Shown here: positions 17,492-26,874 of the stretch, piece by piece
How the letters are laid out: every line of letters starts with the position of its first letter
Position numbering within the stretch: position 1 is the stretch's first letter
Assembly: GCA_963792875.1 (NCBI GenBank)
Contig: CAWBXV010000001.1
Coordinates: 172,213-236,212, forward strand
Length of the DNA: 64,000 nt
From: JAHEGP01 sp963792875
GTDB lineage: Bacteria > Pseudomonadota > Gammaproteobacteria > Pseudomonadales > JAHEGP01
Reading direction: 5' to 3'
Program-made: the position numbers and the translations under genes
The notes under the pieces: generated by a model
The model's input: the letters and a program-made list of their open reading frames with translations, nothing else
What the model was told of the DNA's origin: nothing
Database searches by the model: none

Positions 17492-20400
17492 TTAAACGGC
17501 GGCCAGTTCGGCCGCCTCTTCGATATCCACGGTAACCAACCGTGAACAGCCCGCCTCGTGCATGGTCACACCCATCAGCTGGTCTGCGTACTCCATCGCT
17601 ATCTTATTATGGGTAATGTAAATGAATTGTACCTGCTCTGACATCTCTTTCACGATGCGGGCATAGCGCCCCACATTGGCATCGTCGAGCGGTGCGTCGA
17701 CTTCATCGAGCATGCAGAAGGGCGCCGGGTTGAGCCTGAAGATCGCGAACACCAGCGCGATCGCGGTCAGCGCCTTCTCGCCGCCGGACAGCAGGTGGAT
17801 GGTGCTGTTGCGCTTGCCAGGCGGCCGCGCCATGATCGCGATGCCCGTATCCAGCAGGTCTTCACCCGTCAGCTCCAGGTAGGCGTGACCGCCCCCGAAC
17901 ACTTTGGGGAAGAGCTCCTGCAGGCCGGCGTTGATCTCGCCAAAGGTTTCCTTGAAGCGGCTGCGGGTCTCGCGATCGATCTTCTGGATGGCATTCTCCA
18001 GCGCTTCGAGCGCCGTGGCGAGGTCTGCGTTCTGGGCATCCAGATACAGCTTGCGCTCCGCCTGCGCCTCGTACTCGTCGATAGCCGCCAGGTTGATCGG
18101 ACCGAGGCGCTCGATGCGGCCGCGCAACTGCTCCAGCGCTTCCTGCCACTGGCCGGCGGCCGCATCCTCCGGCAAGGCGTCCAGTATCGCCGCCAGCTCG
18201 AAGCGATTCTGCTCGAGCTGATCCTGCAGCGTCTTGAGCTGCACCTCCAGGGTGCGTGCCGCCAGACGCTGCTGCTCGAGATCGCCCCTGAGCGTGTCGA
18301 TCTGGCGCTCGGCGCGGTTGCGGCGCCCCTCGGTCTCCCTGACCTCTCCGTCGATGGCCTCCAGCAGATTGCGCGCCTCGGACAGCCGGCGCTCGATCCG
18401 CAGGCGCTGTTCCAGGTTGAGCTCGAGGCTCTCCTTGACCTCCTCCAGCGGCTCGAGGTTCTCCGCCAGCGCCTCGGCGAGAGTTTCCCTGCGCTCGCGC
18501 AGCTGATCCAGCTGCCCCTGCAGGCGCTCCAGGCCCTGCGCCGCCGCCCCGACCTGGGCGCTCAGCGACTGCTCCCGCATGGCGAGCTGATGGGCGAGAT
18601 CCCGCGCCTGGCGGGATGCGCGGCGCACCTGCTCCAGCACCGCGCGGCTGGCGTCGCGCTCGGTCTGCAGCGCGTCGCGCGCGCCCGCATCCTGTTCCAT
18701 GCGGTCCAGCGCCTGCTGCAGCAGCTGACGCGCCTCCTTGACGGATTGCTGCTCGTGGACAATCTGCTCGCGGGTCTCCGCGGTATCGCGCTCAATGCGC
18801 TGCCGACCCAGCTCGGCCTGCTCCAGTCGCACCCGGAGCGCGCTGAGCTGCGATGCCAGCTGCCCCTGCCGGCGATGCTGTTCGCGCACGCGCTGCTCCG
18901 CCTGCTGCCGGCGCACCTCCAGCGCCTTCAGATGCCCCGCCGCGTCGGCGCGCTCGGCCTCGAGGTCGTCGATCGTCTGCGCCAGCACTTCGAGGCGCGC
19001 GCTCAGCTGCTCCAGCTCGCGGTGACGCGCGATCACCCCACCCTGCTGATCGGCTTCGCGCGCGACCCGCAGCCAGCTGGCGCCCACCCAGATGCCGTCC
19101 CGGGTAATGACGGACTCGCCCGCGGCCAGCTGGCGCCGCTGCGCCAGCGCCTCGACCAGCGACTCACAACAGTAGACGCCCGCGAGCAGGTCGCCGGCGC
19201 CGGTGACCCTGGCAGCCAGCGGCAGCAGACCGTGGCCGGGCACAGCGCCGCCCGCGCCCGCGGCCCCCTCGTAGAAGGCGAGCTGGGCACCCGGCGCCGC
19301 GGCGAGCTGCTGCGCCAGCTCATCGATGCTGGGCACGCTGACCGCCTGCAGGTAACTGCCCAGCACGGTCTCGACCGCTTTTTCCCAGCCGTCCTCAGCA
19401 CCGAGGCCGTCGGCCAGGCGGGCGCGCTCAGCCAGCCCGTGGGTGTCGAGCCAGCGCACCGAGGCCTCATCCTCGCCCAGTGCCGCCTGCTGCAGCGCCT
19501 CGAGCGACGCCCGCCGACCCTGTGCCTGCTGGCTCTCGGTGCGCGCGGCATTGAGCTCGCGGGTGGCGTGCTCCTGCCGCTCGCGGCGGGACTCGATCTC
19601 CGCCAGCAGCTGTTCGCGTTCGGCTTCGCCGTCCTCCAGCGCGATGGCGGTTGCCGCCAGCTGCTCCTGCAGCACGGCCTCCTCCTCATCGTCCGCCACG
19701 AGCACCTCGCCGTGCTCGCGCTGCAGCCGCTGCAGCCGCTCGCCGAGGCGCTTCAGCGCCTGATCGAGATGCTGGATGCGCGACTGCTGCACTTCCGACT
19801 CGCGGCGCGGCGCGGCGGCGGCCTGGTTGAAATCGTCCCAGCGCTGCTGCCAGTGCTGCATGGCCTCCTCTGCCTCCAGCAGCTCGGCGCTACAGGACTC
19901 ATCCGCCGCACGCTGGTCTTCGAGCTGGGGCGCGATGTCCTCCAGCTCACAACGCCACTGCTCCAGCCGGGTGCGATCGTGCTCGATGTGCCGCGCCGTC
20001 TGGCGCAGGTCGTCCTCGGTCTGCTGCAGATCGTGGCGCAGCTGTTGTTCGCGTTCGCGCTGATACTGCAGCTGCTGCTCGCCGCGGGCGATTTCGGCGC
20101 CCAGCGCATAGAACTCGCCCTGCACGGCGTTGAAGGCGTCGGACTGATCGGCATGGCGCACCCGCAGCGTATCGAGGTTGGCGTCGGCCGATACCCGGGC
20201 CGACAGCTGCGCCTCCAGCTGCAGCTCGAGATCGCGCACGGACCGCCCCTGGTCGGCGCTGCGGCTGCTCAGATCACGCCACTGGATGGCCATGTGCTGG
20301 GCTTCCAGCTGACGCTCCTCCTGCTTGAATTCGCGGTAGCGCTGCGCGGTGCGGGCCTGCCGCTGCAGCCGCTGGAGCTGCCGGTCGAGCTCTTCGCGGA

Positions 20401-20989
20401 TATCGGTGAGGCGTTCCAGGTTCTCGCGGGTGCGGCGGATCCGGTTCTCGGTATCGCGGCGCCGCTCCTTGTACTTGGAGATGCCGGCGGCCTCCTCGAC
20501 AAAGATGCGCAGCTCCTCCGGCTTGGCCTCGATGAGCTTGCTGATCATGCCCTGTTCGATGATCGCGTAGCTGCGCGGACCGAGCCCCGTGCCGAGAAAG
20601 ATGTCGGTGATGTCCTTGCGGCGGCAGCGCGTGCCATTGAGCAGATAGGTGCTCTCGGCCTCGCGATTGACGATGCGCTTGATGGCGATCTCGCTGTAGG
20701 CGGCGTACTCACCGGTCAGGGTGGCATCGCTGTTGTCGAACACCAGCTCGATAGAGGCCTGACCCACCGGCTTGCGGCTGTTGGAGCCATTGAAAATGAC
20801 GTCCGTCATGGACTCGCCGCGCAGGTTCTTGGCGGAACTCTCGCCCATCACCCAACGCACGGCGTCGATGATGTTGGACTTGCCGCAGCCATTGGGGCCG
20901 ACCACCGCCGACATATTGGATGGGAAATGCACCGTGGTCGGATCGACGAAGGACTTGAATCCGGCAAGCTTGATACTTTTTAGACGCAT
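17492..20989 (-). CDS. smc: Chromosome segregation ATPase SMC
   Basis: A 1165-residue SMC protein, the core of the bacterial condensin. The N-terminal head has Walker A GPNGCGKSN at about 32-40. Two long coiled coils (about 170-500 and 670-1000) flank a hinge at about 510-650. The C-terminal head has the signature LLSGGEKALTAIALVFA and Walker B FCMLDEVDAPLDD. It compacts and organises chromosomes with the kleisin ScpA and ScpB, which are not in the window. Presence of SMC implies MukBEF is probably not the condensin here. Length is normal. The first gene of a probable smc-zipA-ligA operon. Confidence 0.97.
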   Translation of the reverse strand: MRLKSIKLAGFKSFVDPTTVHFPSNMSAVVGPNGCGKSNIIDAVRWVMGESSAKNLRGESMTDVIFNGSNSRKPVGQASIELVFDNSDATLTGEYAAYSEIAIKRIVNREAESTYLLNGTRCRRKDITDIFLGTGLGPRSYAIIEQGMISKLIEAKPEELRIFVEEAAGISKYKERRRDTENRIRRTRENLERLTDIREELDRQLQRLQRQARTAQRYREFKQEERQLEAQHMAIQWRDLSSRSADQGRSVRDLELQLEAQLSARVSADANLDTLRVRHADQSDAFNAVQGEFYALGAEIARGEQQLQYQREREQQLRHDLQQTEDDLRQTARHIEHDRTRLEQWRCELEDIAPQLEDQRAADESCSAELLEAEEAMQHWQQRWDDFNQAAAAPRRESEVQQSRIQHLDQALKRLGERLQRLQREHGEVLVADDEEEAVLQEQLAATAIALEDGEAEREQLLAEIESRRERQEHATRELNAARTESQQAQGRRASLEALQQAALGEDEASVRWLDTHGLAERARLADGLGAEDGWEKAVETVLGSYLQAVSVPSIDELAQQLAAAPGAQLAFYEGAAGAGGAVPGHGLLPLAARVTGAGDLLAGVYCCESLVEALAQRRQLAAGESVITRDGIWVGASWLRVAREADQQGGVIARHRELEQLSARLEVLAQTIDDLEAERADAAGHLKALEVRRQQAEQRVREQHRRQGQLASQLSALRVRLEQAELGRQRIERDTAETREQIVHEQQSVKEARQLLQQALDRMEQDAGARDALQTERDASRAVLEQVRRASRQARDLAHQLAMREQSLSAQVGAAAQGLERLQGQLDQLRERRETLAEALAENLEPLEEVKESLELNLEQRLRIERRLSEARNLLEAIDGEVRETEGRRNRAERQIDTLRGDLEQQRLAARTLEVQLKTLQDQLEQNRFELAAILDALPEDAAAGQWQEALEQLRGRIERLGPINLAAIDEYEAQAERKLYLDAQNADLATALEALENAIQKIDRETRSRFKETFGEINAGLQELFPKVFGGGHAYLELTGEDLLDTGIAIMARPPGKRNSTIHLLSGGEKALTAIALVFAIFRLNPAPFCMLDEVDAPLDDANVGRYARIVKEMSEQVQFIYITHNKIAMEYADQLMGVTMHEAGCSRLVTVDIEEAAELAAV

Positions 20990-21149
20990 ACCACCGGTCG
21001 AGAACGAAGAATATAAGGGGCTTCTCAGCCATGCGTGACAAAGGTGACAACTGGTAGTGTAGCCAGTTTACCCCGCGATCACTATGCCTTTTTGGCCGTG
21101 CCCGCCGCGCCCGGCCACCTGCCGGCGGGCGGACGGCGGCCGCCACCGC

Positions 21150-22433
21150 TCAAATCTGCTGATCGATGCGGATGGCGACCAGTGCCGGCACCGTGTCAGG
21201 GGTCAGCACATCGCTGCGCCCCTGCCAGTCGCCGGCGGCGGCGATGGCGTTACCCGAGGCCGACACGCGGGCCGTGATTTTGACGCGCGACTGGCTGCTG
21301 AGGGCATTGCCGGGCGTCATGGCCGTGCTGTCGTCGAGCACGACCTCCGTGGGCAGGCCCTCCACCGGCATCCTGACGACCGCAAAGGGCATACCCCCGG
21401 TGGGAGCCTGCGCCAGAATGTATACGACCGACCCCGGCCGCACATCGACCTGCCCCGCCAGCTCGACGCGTACCTTGATGCCGTCCTTGAACCCCCCCGC
21501 CGTCGCTGCACCGCTCCCGCTTGCGGGACCGGCCACGGGCCGGGATGGCGCCGCCGCGACCTCGGCGGCATCCCCGCCCAGCGCCGCCCGCGCCTGGCGG
21601 ATGCCCTGCTGCAGCATCTGCGCGGAGTCCGATGCCGGCGGCAGCCCCGCCAGCGCCTGACTCCAGGCGGCGATGGCCGCGGCGTAATCGCCGCCCTCGA
21701 AGGCGTGCATGCCGCGAATGCCCAGCACCGTTGACTGGTGAGGATTCAGCGCCAGCGCCTCCTCCATGAGGGCCTGCAGCGAGTCGTCTATGGCGCGCCC
21801 GCGCGCCAGGTACAGCGCCTGCACCTGGCGGCCCAGCAGATCGGCGTTGTCCGGCTCGACCTGACGCAGCCGTCCGAACGCGTCCGCCGCCGCCTGATAG
21901 ATGCCCAGCTGCATGTAGGCCTGCGCCTGCAGAAACAGCCAGTCGGGCTGATCCGAGCGCCCCGCCACCGCGTTGATGTCCGCCAACAGGGCCGCCATCC
22001 GGTCGCTGTCGGGCTGCCCCTGCTGCAGGCTCTGGCTGATCGCCTGGTACTCCTGGGTGAGCCGCCACTGCCGCCAGCTGCCCAGCTGATGGTAGAGCGC
22101 CACCGCCACCATCGGCAGCAGCAGCGCCAGTACCAGCGCCAGCGCAATGGGTCGCCGCGCTGCGGTCGTGGTCGCCGCCGCCGGCTCCTGCACGTCTTCC
22201 AGCAGGCGCGCTTCCAGCTCTGTGCGCCGCTCACGCCACTGCTCGTCGCTGAGCAGGTCGCTGTCACGCTGCTGCTGCAGCTCTTCCAACTGCTCGCGAT
22301 AGAGCGCCGCGTTGAGCGCCGCGTGCCCGGCGCCGCTGGCAATGGCGTGGCCGCGACCCAGCCGCAGCACCGGCACCAGGATAAAGGCGACCGCCAGCAG
22401 AGTGAGCGCTGCCGCGCCGATCCAGAACGTCAT
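21150..22433 (-). CDS. ccmI: Cytochrome c maturation protein CcmI (CycH)
   Basis: CcmI presents apocytochrome c to the heme ligation machinery. The 427-residue protein has an N-terminal TM helix (FWIGAAALTLLAVAFILVPV), a conserved cytoplasmic loop (LYREQLEELQQQRDSDLLSDEQW) and a second TM helix near 98-116. A periplasmic TPR region follows, with a C-terminal beta-rich domain. The start is the ATG at 22433, which overlaps the ccmH stop (ATGA). It is the last gene of the ccmCDEFGHI block. Confidence 0.92.
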   Translation of the reverse strand: MTFWIGAAALTLLAVAFILVPVLRLGRGHAIASGAGHAALNAALYREQLEELQQQRDSDLLSDEQWRERRTELEARLLEDVQEPAAATTTAARRPIALALVLALLLPMVAVALYHQLGSWRQWRLTQEYQAISQSLQQGQPDSDRMAALLADINAVAGRSDQPDWLFLQAQAYMQLGIYQAAADAFGRLRQVEPDNADLLGRQVQALYLARGRAIDDSLQALMEEALALNPHQSTVLGIRGMHAFEGGDYAAAIAAWSQALAGLPPASDSAQMLQQGIRQARAALGGDAAEVAAAPSRPVAGPASGSGAATAGGFKDGIKVRVELAGQVDVRPGSVVYILAQAPTGGMPFAVVRMPVEGLPTEVVLDDSTAMTPGNALSSQSRVKITARVSASGNAIAAAGDWQGRSDVLTPDTVPALVAIRIDQQI

Positions 22434-22924
22434 GACTGCTCCTTGCGGTAGTGATCGAGCAACTGCGCAGCGCGCCGGTGCACCTCGGCGTCCCCGACCT
22501 CGCCGCCGACGCCAGGCGCCGCGCGGCGGCGCAGCAGCAGCACCCCGACCACGACGCCGATCAGCAGCAGCACGCCGGGAAACGCCCACAGCACCAGCGT
22601 GTGGCGGTCGAGCGGTGGGCGGTAGAGGATGAATTCGCCATAGCGCGCCACCATGAAATCGACGATCTCCTCATCGCTGCGCCCCTCCAGCAAAAGGCGG
22701 TGCAGTTCGCGGCGCAGGTCCTCGGCGATGGCGGAATTGGAGCCGCTGAGGTTCTGGTTCTGGCATTTGGGGCAGCGCAGCTCCTCGACGAAGTGGTGGT
22801 AGCGCTGGCGCTGCTCCTCGGTGGCGAAATCATAGGTCTCGATCACCGCCCGCAGCAGCGGCGACCACAGCAGCAACAGCAGAGCGAGCCCGGTGAGCGG
22901 GCGGAACGCGGTACGGTAGGACAT
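22430..22924 (-). CDS. ccmH: Cytochrome c maturation protein CcmH
   Basis: CcmH is the membrane-anchored thiol reductase subunit that keeps apocytochrome CXXCH cysteines reduced. The 164-residue protein has a signal/anchor at residues 8-24 and the redox motif RCPKCQNQNL (CxxC) near 48. The family signature DLRRELHRLLLEGRSDEEI follows, then a C-terminal TM helix (VLWAFPGVLLLIGVVVGVLL). The start is ATG at 22924; upstream extension of the frame lies in ccmG. It overlaps ccmI by four bases. Confidence 0.95.
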   Translation of the reverse strand: MSYRTAFRPLTGLALLLLLWSPLLRAVIETYDFATEEQRQRYHHFVEELRCPKCQNQNLSGSNSAIAEDLRRELHRLLLEGRSDEEIVDFMVARYGEFILYRPPLDRHTLVLWAFPGVLLLIGVVVGVLLLRRRAAPGVGGEVGDAEVHRRAAQLLDHYRKEQS

Positions 22925-22925
22925 G

Positions 22926-23453
22926 CTACTGGATTTCCTCGAATACCGGCAGCAGGTTCTCCTGCCACACCTTCTCGTCGATGACGCCGACGTGTTTGTA
23001 GCGGATGACCCCGGCGCTGTCGACCACAAAGGTCTCCGGCGCCCCGTACACGCCGAGGTCCAGGCCCAGGCGACCCTCGGCGTCGAAGATGTTGAGCGCG
23101 TAGGGGTCGTCCAGACGCGCCAGCCAGCCCAGGGCTGCCGCCCGCTCGTCCTTGTAGTTCAGGCCGATGATGCGCACGCCCTGCTCGCGGGCCAGCGCGA
23201 CCAGCGCGGGGTGTTCCACCCGGCAGGACGGGCACCAGGTGGCCCACACATTGATCAGGCTCTTGGTGCCGACGATGTCGTCCCGCGTCAGCACCTGGCC
23301 GGGGTCGCCCAGCGCCGGCAGGCTGAACGCCGGCAGCGGCTTGTCGAGCAGCGCCGACGGCAGGGCCTGCGGGTCGAGCTGCAGCCCCTTCATCAGCAGC
23401 AACCCCAGGGGAATGAACAGCAGCAGGGGCAGAAACAGCTTCAGGCGACCCAT
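22926..23453 (-). CDS. ccmG: Thiol:disulfide interchange protein CcmG (DsbE)
   Basis: A 175-residue membrane-anchored periplasmic thioredoxin. An N-terminal TM anchor (LFLPLLLFIPLGLLLM) is followed by the active site WATWCPSCRVEHP (CPSC). The cis-Pro region is YGAPETFVVD. It reduces CcmH and apocytochrome c disulfides. It lies between ccmF and ccmH with almost no spacing. Confidence 0.95.
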   Translation of the reverse strand: MGRLKLFLPLLLFIPLGLLLMKGLQLDPQALPSALLDKPLPAFSLPALGDPGQVLTRDDIVGTKSLINVWATWCPSCRVEHPALVALAREQGVRIIGLNYKDERAAALGWLARLDDPYALNIFDAEGRLGLDLGVYGAPETFVVDSAGVIRYKHVGVIDEKVWQENLLPVFEEIQ

Positions 23454-23454
23454 A

Positions 23455-25437
23455 TCAGGCAGTCCCCGCCGCGGCGACGGCGGCGCCAGCGCGCTGCGTC
23501 TGCCGCAGCGCGCGCCGATAGCGCGGATCGGTCACCGCCAGCACGCCGCCGCCCGCCACCAGCAGCGCGCCCAGCCAGATCCAGCGCACGAAGGGCTTGA
23601 CCTGCACCCTCACCGCCCAGCTGCCGTCGGCCAGCGGCTCGCCCAGCGAGACGTAGAGATCCCGGAACAGACCCGCGGCGATCCCGGCCTCGGTCATCAC
23701 CTGCGAGCCGGCGCTGTAGCGCCGCTTCTCCGGCGCCAGCGTGGCGACCTGACGGCCCGCTCTGGACACCAGCACCGTGCCGCGGTCGCCCTGGTAGTTC
23801 GGCCCGCGGACCGGCTCCACCCCGGACAGGGTGAACTGGTAGTCGCCCGCCTGGACCGACTCGCCCACGGCCATCCGCACGTCCTGCTCGACGCTGTACT
23901 GGCTGGTGAAGGTGACGCCGAAGGCGAGCACCGCAAAGCCCAGGTGGCCCAGCACCATGCCCCAATACGAGCGGGACAGGCGCGACGCGCCCGCCAGGCC
24001 GCGGCGGCCGGGGCGCAGCTTCTGCCAGATATCCACCAGCGTCAGCAGCAGCAGCCAGCCGCCGAACACCGCGCCCAGCGCCACCTGCCAGCTGAACGCG
24101 CCGCCGTAGGCCGCCGGAAACAGCAGGCCCACCAGCACCGCGGCCACGGCCGGCCCCAGCAGCAGCTTGCGGGCGTTGAAATCGCGCGTATCCTTCCACG
24201 ACAGCAGCGGACCGACCCCCATGAAGGTGATCAGCACCATCATCAGCGGCATGAACACGGCGTTGAAGTACGGCGGCCCCACCGAATATTTGCCCAGCTT
24301 GAGCGCGTCCGCCACGATCGGAAAGAGGGTGCCGAACAGGATGGTCAGCACGGCGATCAGCAGGACCACGTTGTTGATGAGCAGAAAGTACTCCCGCGAC
24401 AGCAGCCGCAGCGACGCGTGGCGCGACACCGCCGGCGCGCGCAGGGCGAACAGCAGCAGCGAACCGCCGACCACCACCGCAAGAAAGCCGAGAATGAATA
24501 CGCCCCGGGACGGATCGGAGGCAAAGGCATGCACCGACGTCAGCACGCCCGAGCGCACCAGGAAGGTCCCCAGCAGGCTGAGCGAGAAGGTGAAAATGGC
24601 CAGCAGCACGGTCCAGCTGCGGAACAGGCCGCGCTTATCGGTAACGGCCAGCGAGTGCACCAGCGCCGTACCCATCAGCCAGGGCATGAACGAGGCGTTT
24701 TCGACCGGGTCCCAGAACCACCAGCCGCCCCAGCCGAGCTCGTAGTAGGCCCACCAGCTGCCCAGCGCGATGCCGACGCCCAGAAAGGCCCAGGCGGCGT
24801 TGGTCCAGGGCCGGCTCCAGCGCGCCCAGGACGCGTCGAGGCGCCCGCCCAGCAGCGCCGCGATGGCGAAGGCGAAGGGCACGGAAAAGCCGACATAGCC
24901 GAGGTAGAGCATGGGCGGATGCAGGATCAGGCCGACGTCCTGCAGCAGCGGGTTGAGGTCGGCGCCGTCCGACGGAAAAAAGGGCAGCGAGCGGGCGAAG
25001 GGGTTGGACGTAAAGAGCACGAAGGCCAGAAAGCCGACCGCCACCATGCCCAGCACGGCCAGCACGCGCGCGCGCATGTCCAGCGGCAGCGCCCGCGACA
25101 GCACCGCCACGGCCAGCGCCCAGGTGGACAGGATCAGCAGCCACAGCAGCAGCGAACCCTCGTGCCCCCCCCAGGCCGCGCTGATCTTGTAGGGCAACGG
25201 CAGCAGGCTGTTCGAGTGTCCGGCGACGTACTGGACCGAAAAGTCATCGCCCACCAGCGCCGCGACCAGCAGGCCGAAGGCGATGGCCAGAAAGGTGAAC
25301 AGCCCCGCCACCAGGGGCGCCGCCAGGGCCATCAGCGCCGTCCGCCCGCTGGCGGCCCCCCACAGCGGCACCACCGCGAGCACGCCGGCAAGGCACAGCG
25401 CCAGTATCAGGCAGAACGTTCCCAGCTCAGGAATCAT
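23455..25437 (-). CDS. ccmF: Cytochrome c heme lyase CcmF
   Basis: CcmF joins heme from holo-CcmE to apocytochrome c. This 660-residue integral membrane protein has about 14-15 TM helices. The tryptophan-rich WWD signature is visible as GWGGWWFWDPVENASFMPW near residue 230. Conserved His residues lie near ALVHSLAV and in the N-terminal GGHEGSLLLW. Length matches the family. It is coupled to ccmG, with the stop almost touching the ccmG start. Confidence 0.96.
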   Translation of the reverse strand: MIPELGTFCLILALCLAGVLAVVPLWGAASGRTALMALAAPLVAGLFTFLAIAFGLLVAALVGDDFSVQYVAGHSNSLLPLPYKISAAWGGHEGSLLLWLLILSTWALAVAVLSRALPLDMRARVLAVLGMVAVGFLAFVLFTSNPFARSLPFFPSDGADLNPLLQDVGLILHPPMLYLGYVGFSVPFAFAIAALLGGRLDASWARWSRPWTNAAWAFLGVGIALGSWWAYYELGWGGWWFWDPVENASFMPWLMGTALVHSLAVTDKRGLFRSWTVLLAIFTFSLSLLGTFLVRSGVLTSVHAFASDPSRGVFILGFLAVVVGGSLLLFALRAPAVSRHASLRLLSREYFLLINNVVLLIAVLTILFGTLFPIVADALKLGKYSVGPPYFNAVFMPLMMVLITFMGVGPLLSWKDTRDFNARKLLLGPAVAAVLVGLLFPAAYGGAFSWQVALGAVFGGWLLLLTLVDIWQKLRPGRRGLAGASRLSRSYWGMVLGHLGFAVLAFGVTFTSQYSVEQDVRMAVGESVQAGDYQFTLSGVEPVRGPNYQGDRGTVLVSRAGRQVATLAPEKRRYSAGSQVMTEAGIAAGLFRDLYVSLGEPLADGSWAVRVQVKPFVRWIWLGALLVAGGGVLAVTDPRYRRALRQTQRAGAAVAAAGTA

Positions 25438-25450
25438 GGGTGGCTACTCG

Positions 25451-25894
25451 TCATGGTTTTACGGGCATATGGCCGCTCTGCTTGAGCGCTTCGCTCACCT
25501 CGGGCGGCATGTATTCCTCGTCGTGCTTGGCCAGCACCTCGGAGGCCTTGAACACCCCGTCGCCGTCCAGGCGGCCCGTCACGACGACGCCCTGCTCTTC
25601 GGCGAAGAGGTCGGGCAGGATGCCCGAGTAACGCACGGTCAGGTCGGCCGCATAGTCCGTCACGACGAACTGCACCTCGATGCCATCGGCGGGGCGCTGC
25701 ACACTGCCCGCCCGCACCATGCCGCCGGCGCGGATGCGGGCATCGACCGGCGCCTTGCCGGCAGCGATGTCCGAGGGCGAGTAGAACAGGTTCATGTTGT
25801 CCCGGAGGGCGTAGAAGATCAAGCCTGCCGCCAGGCTCGCGCCAACGACGATCACGAGCACGATCAACAGGCGCTGTCGGCGCACCGGATGCAT
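25451..25894 (-). CDS. ccmE: Heme chaperone CcmE
   Basis: CcmE carries heme covalently in the periplasm between CcmABCD and CcmF. The 147-residue protein has an N-terminal TM anchor (residues 8-28) and a beta-barrel domain. The heme-binding histidine is in EVLAKHDEEYMPPE near residue 125, followed by the conserved tyrosine. It lies 3 bp after ccmD. Confidence 0.96.
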   Translation of the reverse strand: MHPVRRQRLLIVLVIVVGASLAAGLIFYALRDNMNLFYSPSDIAAGKAPVDARIRAGGMVRAGSVQRPADGIEVQFVVTDYAADLTVRYSGILPDLFAEEQGVVVTGRLDGDGVFKASEVLAKHDEEYMPPEVSEALKQSGHMPVKP

Positions 25895-25897
25895 ACG

Positions 25898-26101
25898 CTA
25901 GCCCCCCACCCGGCCAGCCGCCGCCTGCCGCTCCCGGCGCAGGCGCTGGCTCTCCTCCCGGATGAAGCGCCGCCGCTTGAGTACGGGCGCGACGCTCAGG
26001 CCGCCGATGATCAGCGCCGCGACGCCATAGACCGACCACACGTAGACGCCGTGGCCGTTCATGTAGAGTGCGTCGGCCGCCGTCTGGAAATACATCGCCA
26101 T
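25898..26101 (-). CDS. ccmD: Heme exporter protein CcmD
   Basis: A 67-residue protein with one TM helix near residues 17-38 (GVYVWSVYGVAALIIGGLSV) and a basic C-terminal tail. It stabilises the CcmABC-CcmE complex for holo-CcmE release. The start is the ATG at 26101, 5 bp downstream of ccmC. A longer open frame upstream is a shadow over ccmC. Position between ccmC and ccmE and the Y/V-W-x-Y helix support the call. Confidence 0.9.
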   Translation of the reverse strand: MAMYFQTAADALYMNGHGVYVWSVYGVAALIIGGLSVAPVLKRRRFIREESQRLRRERQAAAGRVGG

Positions 26102-26106
26102 GTCGC

Positions 26107-26874
26107 TCAGGCCCTCGCCGCCGCGGCTTGCACGAGCTCCTTCACCCAGCGGGTGCGGCGCTCGCGCAGAAGAATCTCCACGCGCACCTGCTGAATCAGC
26201 AGGGTGGCGTAGAGCAGGTAAAATCCAACGATCATCACTACCAGCGGCTGCCACATGGACGCATGCATGGTAGAGGGCTCGGTGAGCTTGAGGCTCGCCG
26301 GCTGGTGCAGAGTGAACCACCAGTCGACGGATTTGTAAATGATCGGAATGTTCACCGTGCCCACCAGCGCCAGCACGGCGCAGACCTTGGCCGCCTGCTC
26401 CTCGCGCTCGAAGGCGTGGTACAGGGCATAGATGCCGAGGTACAGAAACAACAGCACCAGCATGGACGTGTTGCGCGCGTCCCACACCCACCAGGTGCCC
26501 CAGGTCGGCTTGCCCCAGACCGCCCCCGAAATGAGCGCGAGCAGGGTCATGGCCGCGCCGATCGGCGCGGCGCACTTGAGCACGACGTCCGCGAGCTTCA
26601 TCTTCCAGATGAGGCTGACGGCGCCGGCGCTGGCCATCACGTAATAGCCTGCCAGGGCGATAAAAGCGCTCGGCACGTGCACGAACATGATGCGATAGCT
26701 GTTGCCCTGCTTGAAATCCTCGGGCGCAAACAGCAGGCCCCACACCGCACCGGTGACCAGCAGCGCCACGGTGAGACCCGCCAGCCAGGGCAGCCACAGG
26801 CCACCGATGCGATAGAACCATCGCGGCGAGCCGAGCTTATGAAAAAATTGCGGCCACTTCAGCGCCAACTGCAT
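26107..26874 (-). CDS. ccmC: Heme exporter / heme-handling protein CcmC
   Basis: CcmC presents heme to CcmE. The 255-residue protein has six TM helices and the WWD-type motif WGTWWVWDARNTS near residue 125. Flanking histidines are in MFVHVPSAF and FTLHQPAS. The start is taken as ATG at 26874, overlapping the menE stop as TGATG, with GGAG seven bases upstream. A GTG one codon earlier is the alternative. Unusually, its upstream neighbour is menE rather than ccmB. ccmA and ccmB lie 11 kb away on the same strand. Confidence 0.95.
   Translation of the reverse strand: MQLALKWPQFFHKLGSPRWFYRIGGLWLPWLAGLTVALLVTGAVWGLLFAPEDFKQGNSYRIMFVHVPSAFIALAGYYVMASAGAVSLIWKMKLADVVLKCAAPIGAAMTLLALISGAVWGKPTWGTWWVWDARNTSMLVLLFLYLGIYALYHAFEREEQAAKVCAVLALVGTVNIPIIYKSVDWWFTLHQPASLKLTEPSTMHASMWQPLVVMIVGFYLLYATLLIQQVRVEILLRERRTRWVKELVQAAAARA

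Noticed and set aside
17795..20983. Long open frame (about 1060 codons) on the plus strand opposite smc
   Set aside because: It mirrors smc codon structure in high-GC DNA, is rich in Leu/Arg/Gln/Ala without domains, and smc is unambiguous.
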